The notes: generated by a model from the sequence alone, not told the origin. Counted from the first letter of the stretch, positions 49,508 through 59,563 are shown. The stretch: 64,000 nucleotides of DNA from Gibbula magus (GCA_936450465.1 OW388305.1:37581187-37645186), one strand, 5' to 3'. Numbers and translations are program-made.

Positions 49508-50033
49508 CGATAAAACGTTTGTCTTACGTTTATCTTATCACTATGACATGCCATTGACAGATGACACTTTTACAACGGCGTCGCTGATTGCAGAAATAGA
49601 TTCAATTGCAACCAATCAGGACATTCCCTTTCTGTTCTCTGATTCAAGCGATGTACAAAAGAGTTTAGGATCGGAAATCTGAAGGTAGTAACCTCTGTGG
49701 GAAGAGAACGATACGCAAGAAGAGAATGCAATTTTATTATTTTTAAACATTTTGACTTAAATCGAAATTTTACCAAACTATGTTGTTTTCTTTTTAAAAT
49801 TCTTATAAATGTCAAATGATTTCAAGAATTGCCGGGAAAATCACTTTTTCATAGAAATATTATCCATCAACAAAATACACCTAATAAATCTGACTATCCT
49901 TGCTTTTAAACGTACCGAGCCTATAATCACAAAGTTATCCATTGTGACTGTGAATATATAAACTCCTACCTTCATCAGTGCAACAAGTATAGAAAGCTGT
50001 CCACCCTGAACCAGAAAAGATTTCTCTTGGCAG

Positions 50034-50231
50034 AGGAAACTCATCGGCCAGATGCAACAGTTTGCCCAGAAAGAAGTAGGCGTGTCGATAGATGTTCTGC
50101 AAATAATGGCCCATGTGCTAAAAAATATGGAGGGTGGGAGTCCACACGTATTGTTCAAAATTACCAATGGAGACAGAGACGTGTCTGTGGATTTTTGGGG
50201 GAGACAACAGTTTCTATGTGGAATGCTGTAG
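50034..50231 (+). CDS. Candidate plus-strand terminal exon nested in the XPG-like gene's last intron
   Basis: After acceptor TTTCTCTTGGCAG (AG 50032-50033) a 65-codon frame runs to TAG 50229-50231 and is followed by AATAAA near 50290. The translation looks protein-like: KLIGQMQQFAQKEVGVSID, DVLQIMAHVLKNMEGG, VLFKITNGDRDVSVDFWGR. It is not the longest open frame at this place, but it has far better amino-acid composition than the overlapping ones. I do not recognise the family and see no upstream exon. It could be the last exon of an opposite-strand gene or a retrocopy fragment. Confidence 0.4.
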   Translation, partial: RKLIGQMQQFAQKEVGVSIDVLQIMAHVLKNMEGGSPHVLFKITNGDRDVSVDFWGRQQFLCGML

Positions 50232-50590
50232 AAATCAGAAGCATTATTTTGTATTAAAATGAAAGTAAAGATAGTCTAAAATCATCTAAAATAAAGATTA
50301 AGAAGTTATGTATTTTAGTGCAACACTTGATAATGTGCCCTAAGAATCAGTGTCAACATAGTTCGATGCTCTAAATGTTGTCATCATATATTTCAGATAA
50401 TTTATGATCTTTAACAATAATATTCTGTAATAGAGGAAAAAGGTTAAACTAAACCTGTTAAATTAACTGTTTCAATAACTTAAATCATTATAATGTCAAT
50501 TCAAAATATCCATCATTCAACAAGCACCCATCAGAAAGTTGAAATGGGTAATATTGGTTCAAAGATTCGTTATATACTCGTATTTCTTAC

Positions 50591-50814
50591 CTGGAACCAG
50601 TTGCCAATGGTAACGCATCGGGTGGAAGGCCTGATGGCCAACTGTTGATACGACTTCTCATTTCGAGGACCAAACACCATGGCAACCAAAGCCAGGAACT
50701 CATTCTGTGAGATGCGTAGGTTATAGTTCCAGTTGAGCACCAGGAAGTATCGCAGGATGTAGCAGATGAAGCCGTTCTTCCTTCCGTATTGGTCAAACCA
50801 CGTCTTCTGGAAGG
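50591..50814 (-). CDS. XPG-like gene, coding exon 5
   Basis: Acceptor TCACTTCCAG, donor TTCCAG|GTAAGA, 224 bases, completing the split Ala codon from exon 4. It encodes a hydrophobic helical stretch (GFICYILRYFLVLNWNYNL) and NEFLALVAMVFGPRNEKS, part of the helical C-terminal region. Frames in other registers here are shadows. Confidence 0.78.
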
Positions 50815-51212
50815 CTGGAAGTGAAAATGTTATTATATTTATCACTGTTTATCTCTTGATAGTAATATAGTAGAAATGTATTGTGTACATCAGGTAAATC
50901 AGACAATACACAATAATACACAATAAACATAATGATAACACAAATGATAATGAAAACATTGTGGAATATATACTCGCTACGTAGATGATCTCTTAAAAAC
51001 TCAAAGATATCTTAGGTTATCTATGATTTAACCGTACATAGAGTTCAATTAGCACATGAAAATAATAAATTATTGGATTTACAATGACGGAAAATATTTG
51101 AATGAAAAATCATCAAGCACTTGACACTTTGAATTCACAAATATGTGTCTATGTTGTCAGGATGTTATTGAAGATTATTGCATCGTGCATGCATGTACTA
51201 CCACTGACCCAC
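50815..51212. other. Intron 4 of the XPG-like gene
   Basis: AT-rich, no nested feature recognised. Confidence 0.5.
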
Positions 51213-51324
51213 CTCCGTGTTCAAGATGCGACATGATGTGGTGGAACTGCTTGAGGTTCTCCTGGATGTCCTCAGCCATACACAGGGTGGAGTTCTTCAT
51301 CTTCTCTTCAGAAGCAGCACATAT
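51213..51324 (-). CDS. XPG-like gene, coding exon 4
   Basis: Acceptor TGTATTTAG, donor ACGGAG|GTGGGT, 112 bases, phase 0 in and phase 1 out. The segment is a charged helix (ASEEKMKNSTLCMAEDIQEN). It is too short to stand out by itself; the phase fit with both neighbours supports it. The foldback element at 51351-51559 lies just upstream. Confidence 0.7.
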
Positions 51325-51350
51325 CTAAATACATTACATCATTTGAAATT

Positions 51351-51559
51351 GGGACCCATACACACAGGCCCTCGGGTCATTGCTTTTCACACATTTTCCA
51401 CACAAAAAAAAAAAAAAAAAAAATTGAGATGACCCCCCGATTTTTACGCCCTCAGAATGGAAATCCGGGGGTCATCTCAAACTTCAATTTTTTTTTAATT
51501 TTTAATTTTTTTTTCAAATTGGTGGGGAAAAGCAATAACCCAAGGGCCTGTGCCCATAC
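51351..51559. mobile_element. Foldback MITE with A/T-rich centre
   Basis: GGGACCCATACACACAGGCC...GGGTCATTGCTTTTC at the left pairs with GAAAAGCAATAACCCAAGGGC...CTGTGCCC at the right. Inside, TTGAGATGACCCCC pairs with GGGGGTCATCTCAA. It includes an A20-plus run at 51403-51422. Confidence 0.85.
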
Positions 51560-51837
51560 ATACCTTCCATTGAAGAGTGATATATGTGACTGTCAAATAT
51601 TAACAGTTCAAATGAGGATATATGTGATTAAATCTGAAGATGCTATATTAAAAAATCAATTGAATATATATTCAGAATACAGATTGATCCATGTACGCCT
51701 GTACCATGTAGATATTACAATCAAATAATGTATCTCTAGTACCATCGATATTGTTTAATGGGAAATAAAAGAGTTTGAGTATGAGTTGAAATTAATAAAC
51801 GAACCCAACTTTACTAATAGATATTACAAATGTTTAC

Positions 51838-52055
51838 CACAACTTCCCAATGCAAGGCATATCTCTTGCCAGTCTCCCATTACTGGCCATTTAGGCCTTG
51901 CAGTATTTCCTTAACATCACTGTGCTTGGAAATCCGGGCATTTCTAGTGCAGCGATTCACTATCTTGGCACGACAAAAAGAGGGAAATACTGCAAGGCTT
52001 AAATCATCAGTAAACGCAAACTGGCAAGAGTTATGCCTTGCGTTGGAAGTTGTGT
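51838..52055. mobile_element. Foldback MITE
   Basis: CACAACTTCCCAATGCAAGG...TCTTGCCAG...GCCTTGCAGTATTTCC at the left is inverted at the right as GGAAATACTGCAAGGC...CTGGCAAGAG...CCTTGCGTTGGAAGTTGTG. The arms are about 80 bp. Confidence 0.85.
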
Positions 52056-52123
52056 TTACCCTAACTTTAACCTTACGGTGTGTTTATCTGAAGGCCCGTC
52101 CATATTGTGTAAATTGCAGTTGC

Positions 52124-52207
52124 AATTGAAGGGGTGCTTTCAAGAAGGGCACATGTGCTATGTTATATACATAGAACATGTGCCCTTCTTGAATGCACCC
52201 CTTCAAT
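52124..52207. mobile_element. 84-bp near-perfect hairpin
   Basis: AATTGAAGGGGTGCTTTCAA...GAAGGGCACATGTGCTATGT faces ATAGAACATGTGCCCTTC...TTGAATGCACCCCTTCAATT across a loop of about 7 bases. It sits in intron 3 of the XPG-like gene. Confidence 0.85.
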
Positions 52208-52343
52208 TTATAGTATCAACATGTAGCCTCTACATCAGTACATCAGATGAAAGGTTGATGGGACTTGGATGTTCTCACAGTGTAAATTAAGTTAAACGGC
52301 AACTACAATTCGTACTATGAGAACGGACATCAACGAAACCAAC

Positions 52344-52673
52344 CTCAACAGCTTTGTAAGGTATTCCCTGAGTTCTGCCATGTTCAGTGACACTCTCCTT
52401 CTCCTTGGGCAACAGAAGTCGATAGATGAAGCATCTCAGACCAACCATAGCGTCTTCAGATGAAGGATGGCCTGGTTCCGTGTCTTCAGGCATCAGTTTG
52501 CGCCAGAAGAAGCTTCTATGCATCTCCATCACTGGAGGAGGGAACTCTCCAGCTGCTATACCATCATGAAGGAGATTGAATAGGAGGTCCTCAGAATAGT
52601 GGTCCTCCTCCAGAGTCAAGTTGTAGAACTTGTGGGAATGTTGAACTGCTTCCTTGAAGTCCACCTTACGTTC
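52344..52673 (-). CDS. XPG-like gene, coding exon 3
   Basis: Acceptor CATGTACAG, donor GTTGAG|GTTGGT, 110 codons, phase 0. It includes LTLEEDHYSEDLLFNLLHDG and GLRCFIYRLLLPKEKESVTE. The latter resembles the 'R..(I/V)Y.LLL...' segment after the nuclease domain in FAM120B-like proteins. Confidence 0.75.
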
Positions 52674-52721
52674 CTGTACATGTAAAATACAATACTTACT
52701 TCTCACCTTACTCACTATCTT

Positions 52722-53125
52722 TAAAGGCACTGTAGCACGCCGTTCTTATTGAAATAACATGCTTTCACGAAAAGGACAATAGTGTTACCAATGGCTAAAT
52801 AATATTCCTCAATTTAAAAAAAGAGTTCTAAAACGAATGTGCATGGTTCGGTGAAAGTATGTGATTCCATTTCCCCTTTTTCTCTGTGGCTTTTACATTA
52901 TAATGTGTATTTTAGAACTGTTTTATTCTTTTGGGTTTGAACTTTTTGTCAATACTTCACTGCAATCTTGCTATCAGCGTCTGTCAACGTCGTATAGAAG
53001 TTATATAATGATTTGTTTTTTTCATGACAGTTTTAAGAAAAACACCTTACCTGAAATGACTATATCAATCATGGATTGTAGGTGATAAGACCAGACATCA
53101 TGAGAACGATATTCTAAACTTACCT
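52722..53125. mobile_element. Possible diverged R1-like element
   Basis: TCTTTAAAGGCACTGTAGCAC at the left resembles the R1 end. TGCATGGTTCGGTGAAAG near 52844 is the reverse of R1's CTTTACCGAACCATG, and CATGGCGGCCA occurs near 53139. Order and orientation are mixed, so the call is weak. Confidence 0.35.
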
Positions 53126-53441
53126 GTCGCATGAAACATGGCGGCCAACTCCAGCAACATTATCCAGCTAAAGACTTTTAAACTAATTCATATAAAGAGC
53201 CATGAGTGCCCTTTGTGCATAAATACAGTTTGAAAAATGGCATTGCCACCTGTCAGATTTGCGTTAGGGCATTTATTAAGAGAAAAATAAAAATCGTTAG
53301 AGTCAGTAAACAATATGTATCCTTTCTCAGTGAACCGTATCTCATTTACAGGATTTCAAATATCAATCAAAAAGGGATTTTTTTAAATCAACCAATCATA
53401 ATTAAACCAAAATCATGTCACAATAGCTAACACGTCCTCAC

Positions 53442-53627
53442 CATTTCCCTCTTTAAAGTTGGATCTTTATCCATCTCTTTGTGCTCTCTGACCCACCTGG
53501 CGAGAACGGGCAATTTGGCATACCTGGGGAGTCCAAGCGCCTGGTAGATCCCCCCTTGGAGGAATGGTGAGGTGAAATCATTCCCCGCCAAAATACTAAG
53601 TTCTATCATCTGGCTTGGATGTGTCAG
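53442..53627 (-). CDS. XPG-like gene, coding exon 2
   Basis: Acceptor TTTCTCTCCAG before 53627, donor AAATG|GTGAGG, 62 codons, phase 0 at both ends. It carries MIELSILAGNDFTSPFLQGG, the 'LLGNDF/GTDY' metal-binding Asp of the family (Asp264) at the start of the helix-hairpin-helix region. It continues the protein directly from exon 1 across the transposon-bearing intron. Confidence 0.85.
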
Positions 53628-53963
53628 CTGGAGAGAAACAGTAGCCGGTGAGGACGTATAGTTAGAACAATAACATCAAATCGATAATGTCAATGAATTA
53701 CTTTGCTACCTTGGAAAAATAGAAAACGCAAAATATGGACTTTGTGCATATATCAGCACAGGTCAAGTTCGAGATTTGTATTATACTTAAACGTAATCAA
53801 TGCACTCTATTTGATAGTGTTAGCTACGTTAAGAACAATATCATCAGATACTGCATTATTCATTATTCATAAAGGCTAACATATCAAATAATAAGGTATT
53901 GTCCATATGGTCCCTATGACGGGTTGGAAAAAAATGCAATTCATAATCCACATTGGTCAGGAA

Positions 53964-53969
53964 TGTCTA
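53964..53969. repeat. Polinton target-site duplication, left
   Basis: TGTCTA, identical to 61006-61011 on the other side of the element. Confidence 0.9.
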
Positions 53970-54153
53970 AGTAGTAGTAATGCCTGCATAATCTATTTTT
54001 TTAATGCATAGGATATTTTTTTCTGCATTGGATATTTTTTGGAATGGGCCTGTATAGTCTTAAATTAATTGAGTTGACCGATTTGTTTAAAATTCGGTCA
54101 AACTGATTTCTCATTTTATGTCCAGACCTGTAGCACAGGTGTCCTCAGTGACT
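53970..54153. repeat. Polinton terminal inverted repeat, left
   Basis: Matches the reverse complement of 60821-61005 with a handful of substitutions and one 1-base length difference. It runs from AGTAGTAGTAATGCC to CACAGGTGTCCTCAGTGACT. It includes ACCGATTTGTTTAAAATTCGGTC, itself palindromic around AAA. Confidence 0.92.
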
Positions 54154-54432
54154 TTTTTATTGGGCTTGTATAGGATATTTTTTTGGAATGGGCCTGTATA
54201 GGATATTTTTTGGCTATTTTCTTGGATATTTTAATTTGGATATTTTTTGGATATTTTTTAATTAGGGCTTGTAAAGGATATTTATAGAGTGGACCGAAAA
54301 TTCGGTCAAACTGATTTTCTCAGACATGTCCAGACCTGTAGCACAGGTGTTCTCAGTGTCGTATATATGGTTTGACCAATTTAATTGTTAATTGAATTGA
54401 CCGATTTGTTTAAAATTCGGTCAGACTGATAT
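54154..54432. repeat. Scrambled partial copies of the TIR next to the left end
   Basis: Just inside the left TIR, pieces of it recur: TTGTATAGGATATTTTTT and GGGCCTGTATAGGATATTTT repeats, then TCCAGACCTGTAGCACAGGTGTTCTCAGTG, then ATTGACCGATTTGTTTAAAATTCGGTCA. The right end shows no such duplication. Confidence 0.75.
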
Positions 54433-54595
54433 CATTTGCTTCAGCCAGCTCCACCCGTGTCCTCAGGCGCAAGCCAAGCGGGGGAGCCAGTGTTGACACA
54501 ATACTGACACGAGCCAGAACATCAAACACAGCAGCGGGCGAGCCAGTGTTGACTCTGTCAACAATGTATGAGAGAGAGGGGGGATTAATGTTTAA
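54410..54595 (-). pseudogene. Possible C-terminal remnant of a Polinton gene
   Basis: A minus-strand open frame of about 61 codons ends at TAA 54412-54410, with SPAAVFDVLARVSIVSTLAP and LRLRTRVELAEANDISLTE. It has better composition than other frames in the area and sits where a cargo gene would end against the TIR. No start codon or family is recognised. It may be all that remains of a deleted gene. Confidence 0.3.
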
Positions 54596-56937
54596 CTATG
54601 TTCAGATGACCCTCGTCTCGCATTTTCATCCCTGGGACTAACCCGTGTTTGGAAGATTATTCTGATACAATTTTAAAGAATAAGATATAGTTTTTTCACT
54701 TGATGATTATTTCTTTAATGTATATTCAGATTATTTATCTGGAGGAAAATAAATCAGCTATTCATTCATTTTTTCATTCATCAGAAAATACAGTTCATTT
54801 ACAATAAATGGTTAGGGGGATTTCAGTGGAGTAACTACATAAAACGTGTTAATATTGTGTCAATCTTATTTAGAAAAAAATGCTTAATTATCATGAGCTT
54901 TCTTTTTCACACTCCTTCACTTATATTCAATCTGAAATAAAAGACTTGCACTCAGTCTATGCTATTCTAGAGTTGTAGCAAAAATTTGCCTCGCTGTTGA
55001 CCACTTAGTGACCTTAGATGTCCAATCGGACAGGGAGCGTTAATCCTCAACACAAACAGACTACGAACACTCCGGACTGAATAAACAAACAAAGGCGCGT
55101 GTCTACTGTGATTGGCGTATCTGCATGGAGTAAGCGGAAACATCTCTGGCCTATTCCCCATATGTGCTGAAAATTATCTATTTTTAGGTAACGTCATATA
55201 TGTTACTATGGTGACTTAACTGAGTTATGAATATAATTAGGGTGACCCCTTTTCTATTGTATACCTCCTAATTCTTGAAACAAACAAAGGCTCTCGGGCG
55301 TGTGTCACAAAGAATAAAAGAGATATTCATTCATTCATAATAATAGAAATTATATCTTTTATAACCAAATGACAGAAAAAATTAATATCAAACTGTGACT
55401 TTTATCATAAAACTGTAAACTGGTGTTGAAAATGATTTTTAGACATTAGTTTTCCAAAATCTTCCCCTGAAAATATATAATAAATTAAAAATAGAGACAT
55501 CAACTATGTTTATGTGTGCTTGAGAAGTGTACTTCTAAATGCTTATTTATATTAGACTACCGCTTGTATATGTGAAACTAGACTTACTTTAGTTTATGAT
55601 TATTGATGTATATCGGAGTTACTCCTGATAAAATTGGTTTGATATATCTCCAACCTTAATACACTTGACAATATGTTTACCTGTAAGACAGATCATTAAG
55701 TTAATGATAAAATTTTTATTACAATGTGTTGATGCATGCTATGACCATGAAACATGATAAGATATTACTTCTAACATGTACTAAAATACTTCAGTGTTGT
55801 TTGTCAATTCTCAATATATGTTTTATGTGTAGATGACAATACGTAGCCATTATATTCATAGCAAGTTATCCCGTTTGCAATAGTCATATTTAATGAGAGA
55901 CACACACCCATGTGGTATTAAGTTTCACAAATGTATGCAATCAGGCTCTGTCTTGTGTAATATAAGTCTTTTAATGTAAGTTAAATAGACGCCACATTAC
56001 TGTATAGTATGTGTTATATGTCGTAGAATAGTTTATAAAATTCAGACAATATGGTGTTCAAATAAAGTATCTATAAATAAAAGATAAATAAGTTATCTTT
56101 AAGTAAAGCCTTACCCATCACGGCTGGTCGCATAATTGATTCAACTCACTAGGCCATGTCATTCACCTTCAGTGAACATGTCTTATTCAGCTAAAATCAT
56201 AATGTAATCAAAAATGTCATTGTTCAAGAATAATGTTACTATTTCTATATTGAATCTTAAGGTGAATTCTAACTATATCGTATGAATGTTGAATTGATAT
56301 TCTGTATTACAATTGTTGCATATTTGAATAAGTGACTATCATGTATGTTTATTGTAATATGGACTTATGTAACTATTATTATTAATGGAGTTGAAGTTGT
56401 TCTGTATTCTATTTATATATCACCTTTTGTATTGAATATGATGTACTGTTAAATATGTTAATGACATTTATTTGACTGATCATTCTGCTGTTTGTGTGTT
56501 AATTTTAGGCATGAAGACCTGGTACCTTTTCCCCATAGCGCAAGTTATAATTCTAGGCCGAAACTTCTAGCGAAAGCAAGAAGCAAGTTTTCAGTTATAA
56601 GAACTGAGAGAGCAACAATGAAAACTCTGTGGTCATTTTCCTTTTATCACATAATGCATTCTTCAGAAATGTAAGACAATGGGCAGATGGATATAAATGC
56701 TTGAAATGTCATTTGATAATGGTTTTACATAATTTTAGACAGTAATACTAAAGTTGAATTTATTCTAATCCTTCAATTAACATACATACACCATTTGAGG
56801 TACATATCCTATATTAGATGTATTTAATGAAAATGTGTTAAATGAAATTTATAAGATGTCATTATGGTTGAAAAAGTATCTGAAATATTGTAGTTAGGTT
56901 ATATTACATGGCAATCATTTTATGTTATTTAACAATT

Positions 56938-56989
<52 letters not shown>

Positions 56990-57288
56990 TGTTAACTAGT
57001 CATAAAGGTCAAACATGCTCTTGGTACCATGGAAAGAAGTGACCCTGGTGTATAATAAAGGTACACTTCACGTAACTACATAAATTTGGAAGACGTCCAG
57101 TATAGTGAGTTTGCCCTGCAGAAAATGTGGTTAATTTATCTGTTTTCACATTCCTAGATTATATGTGACAATTGCTATATAGTAATAACAAAACGAATAT
57201 TAATCTTCACACATTTTATTTGCCCCGTTTCAATGAGAAGACTTAAGGCTAGGAACACTCCCTAAGTCTTCTTTACAACCACGAATGT
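54596..57288. other. Polinton interior without recognisable genes
   Basis: About 2.7 kb, AT-rich. It contains a (GA)n microsatellite at 56941-56986. Frames at 54967-55161 (minus) and 56492-56674 (plus) have no motif. No DxD or KxY-type PolB motifs, capsid or protease signatures were seen on either strand. Confidence 0.45.
56941..56986. repeat. (GA)n microsatellite
   Basis: About 22 GA units inside the Polinton. Confidence 0.97.
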
Positions 57289-58140
57289 CTATTGAGCTAC
57301 TTCTTCTTCTTCCTCATCATCCTCACTACCGTCTTCAGATTCGTCATCACTGTCATCATCAACATCTTTTATGATTTCCATGACCCATGGCTTGTACTTG
57401 TAGAGTTTGGAAATAACTTGTTCAATCATATTTTCAGCTGTGTCTTCCATAGAGTTAAGAATGTCCAAGGTATTGGGACCATGCCTCAAGCCAAAGACAT
57501 AGGCAACAACTTGCCCATACATTTCTTTGAATTTTCTCCAAACTATATTATTCATTTTATTTTCAATCATATCTCCTGACATGTTTAGCTTTTCATACCG
57601 CTGTCTCTTTATATTCAATAGATCTTCATTCTCCCGACCAACTCTCTTTATCAAACTTCTTATAACCTCTTCTTCACTATCTTTGCTAGTCTTTTGTAAT
57701 TTATTATGAAATATCTTCATGTCATCATCATCATCATCAATATCATCCTTTTCCACTTCTGGGCATTGCTTATCGTGGAGATGTTTCTGTAAACAAATAC
57801 TATTTAGAAACACCTGTCCACAATAACAACAGCTTTCTAGAGATTTCTTTGGGGGAAAGGCGTCATCAAACTTTCGTTTCATTGGCTCATTGGCAATTCC
57901 GGGAGGTGAAGGTGAACTTTCATTCCCAGGACACCAGGTTTTTCTGTGTTTCATGAGGTCCGTAGTAGATTGGAAGACTATTCCACAACTATCGCAAGAA
58001 GGCATATCGCAGAGATTTTCGGCACACGTCTGCACGCTTCGGAGGGTAGACTCTTTCTGAGGATGGTTTTCCAAACTACTCACTTTACAGCCATTAGGAC
58101 GAAGTCTTTCGTATGCTGGTGTATCAGGTTTTAAATCTAT
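57289..58140 (-). pseudogene. Polinton ATPase C-terminus plus C2H2/acidic region, cut off by an in-frame stop
   Basis: Directly after the ATPase stop codon the same minus frame stays open for 283 codons to TAG 57291-57289. Its first codons (IDLKPDTPAYERLR) match the end of this ATPase family, so the stop at 58143-58141 falls inside the ancestral ATPase. Then come two zinc-finger-like units: CDSCGIVF...LMKH....C, and CCYCGQVF...LQKH.....C, both CxxC-x12-H with Cys as the likely fourth ligand. An Asp run, a helical region (NIVWRKFKEMYGQVVAYVFG) and a terminal Glu/Asp tail follow. The apparent GTG start at 58083 is not convincing. It may have been one fused protein or two adjacent genes. The zinc fingers suggest nucleic-acid binding, as inference. 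Confidence 0.6.
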
Positions 58141-58710
58141 TTAAAGATGGCCATAGGGTTCGCTCGTAGCCTCTTCAAATGTTTGCATAAAATGTTGAGA
58201 TCGGGTTGGATACATTTGACGACCTAAGGTCATGATGGATTGTTGGTCTACTGGATTGTTAAACATGACTATATAATGACAGTTTCTACGTTGTGTTGGG
58301 TTCCTATTATAGAAAAGGTTTTGATTGATGGCGATGACAGAGAGGTTACGATGATGGGAACCTTCTGTAAATAGATCTGTTATTTTAGGATCTTTAATAG
58401 CCGTTGACATGAGATCGTCAAGAACTAGGACATTTCTTACACCTGTGTCAAAAAAGTAGTCTTGGTCCAAATCTATGGGAATACCTTGAACAAACTCTAC
58501 AGGAGGATACACGGATTGTAGAATGTCATCATAGAGAGGTTGCCAGCGACGATAAAGCCATAAGATCCGTTGAGGGTAAGGTTTAATCTTGAGGCTTTCC
58601 AAAATGTGTCGAACAAGATACGATTTTCCTGATGATGTTGGCCCGGAAACGATCATGGTGAAGGGGTGTCGTAATGAAACCTCTTGCGGTGGTTGTTGTT
58701 GTTGTTGTGG

Positions 58711-58753
<43 letters not shown>

Positions 58754-58898
58754 GGTGGTGGTGGTGGTGGTGGTGGTGGTGGTGGTGGTGGGTGGTGGTG
58801 GTGGTGGTGGTGGGTGGTGGGTGGTGGTGGTGGTGGTGGTGGTGGTGGTGGGTGGTGGTTGTGGTTGGTGGTGGTGGTGGTGGTGGTGGTGGTGGTGG

Positions 58899-58988
<90 letters not shown>

Positions 58989-59057
58989 GATAGTCATATG
59001 TCGCTTTAGACTATCTGGCCAAGAATATGTCTTGAAACATACTGGACAGGAGTACAT
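58141..59057 (-). pseudogene. FtsK/A32-type packaging ATPase with N-terminal zinc finger and polyglutamine (frame-broken)
   Basis: ATG 59057 starts YSCPVCFKTYSWPDSLKRH, a C2H2-like finger with its last ligand lost, running into a Gln tract. The trinucleotide tract 58684-58985 then changes register because of unequal C insertions, so the finger and the ATPase are now in different frames. The ATPase portion has HPFTMIV, Walker A GPTSSGKS (58647-58624), Walker B-like NVLVLDDLM, and the family-specific TEGSHHRNLSVIAINQNLF and FNNPVDQQSIMTLGRQMYP. These identify the packaging ATPase typical of Maverick/adinto-type elements. The Met of HPFTM is internal, not the start. An in-frame TAA at 58143-58141 removes the C-terminus. 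In an active element this motor would package the genome into capsids; here it cannot be made whole. Confidence 0.82.
58684..58985. repeat. (TTG/GTG)n trinucleotide tract in the ATPase gene
   Basis: Alternating blocks of TTG and GTG repeats with occasional GGG slips; on the minus strand CAA/CCA/CAC. All six frames are open and give homopolymers (Gln, Pro, His, Asn, Thr; Val, Trp, Gly, Leu, Cys). Only the minus CAA (Gln) register joins the zinc finger, and the register before the ATPase is again Gln/Pro. Confidence 0.95.
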
Positions 59058-59452
59058 TATGCCTTCTTACTGTAACGATCTGGCTTTCCCTGTTTTGGAA
59101 GAGACTTCTTTTTGTGTGATGTGTTTTCTTTAACGTTCTTGTCAGGAATGACACACACTTTCTGTGCTCTCCTTTGTATAGCCCTTTCGCGTTTCTCTTG
59201 AGCTATGGCTTGCTCCACGACTTGTTGTGTTGGAGAGACAAAGTTAATTTTGGGTTGTTCAGAATAAGGCATGGCCAGTGCCTGTTCTTTTCGTTTCCTT
59301 TCTTCCAAAATTTTAGGCCATTCTGGATCATAAAGCTCCAGTGTTCTGTCAACAGACAAGTTGCCGTGCTGTTCACATTTACCCTGTACTTGCAACATAT
59401 AATAGCGAGTCCATTTCTCGGTGTCTGGGACAAAAAGTTTATACTGACTCAT
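59057..59452 (-). CDS. Polinton-associated basic protein of unknown function
   Basis: ATG 59452 (MSQYKLFVPDTEKW) to TAA 59059-59057, 131 residues; an in-frame ATG at 59485 adds 11 residues. The N-terminal third has an aromatic pattern (KLFVPDTEKWTRYYMLQV). The C-terminal two thirds are a charged, Gln/Arg/Lys-rich helix (IAQEKRERAIQRRAQK) with a basic tail. The stop overlaps the next gene's start as TAATG. The short 'S.Y.(V/L)(Y/F)(V/I)P...KW' opening resembles small proteins seen beside the ATPase in related elements; I know no function. It is the longest unbroken non-BIR gene in the element. Confidence 0.6.
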   Translation of the reverse strand: MSQYKLFVPDTEKWTRYYMLQVQGKCEQHGNLSVDRTLELYDPEWPKILEERKRKEQALAMPYSEQPKINFVSPTQQVVEQAIAQEKRERAIQRRAQKVCVIPDKNVKENTSHKKKSLPKQGKPDRYSKKA

Positions 59453-59510
59453 GGTGATGTGTCCTCCCTGAATGTTCTGAAGCAAATGAGGTTAGTCATT
59501 ATCTCGACCT

Positions 59511-59515
<5 letters not shown>

Positions 59516-59563
<48 letters not shown>
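59516..59563. repeat. (TA)n microsatellite
   Basis: About 24 TA units at the truncated end of the integrase remnant. Confidence 0.95.

Noticed and set aside
56492..56674. Plus-strand frame inside the Polinton after TTAATTTTAG
   Set aside because: It runs opposite to all recognised cargo, has no motif, and overlaps no known element gene.
58589..59133. Plus-strand open frames of poly-Val, poly-Trp, poly-Leu and poly-Cys
   Set aside because: They are antisense shadows of the TTG/GTG tract in the Polinton ATPase gene.
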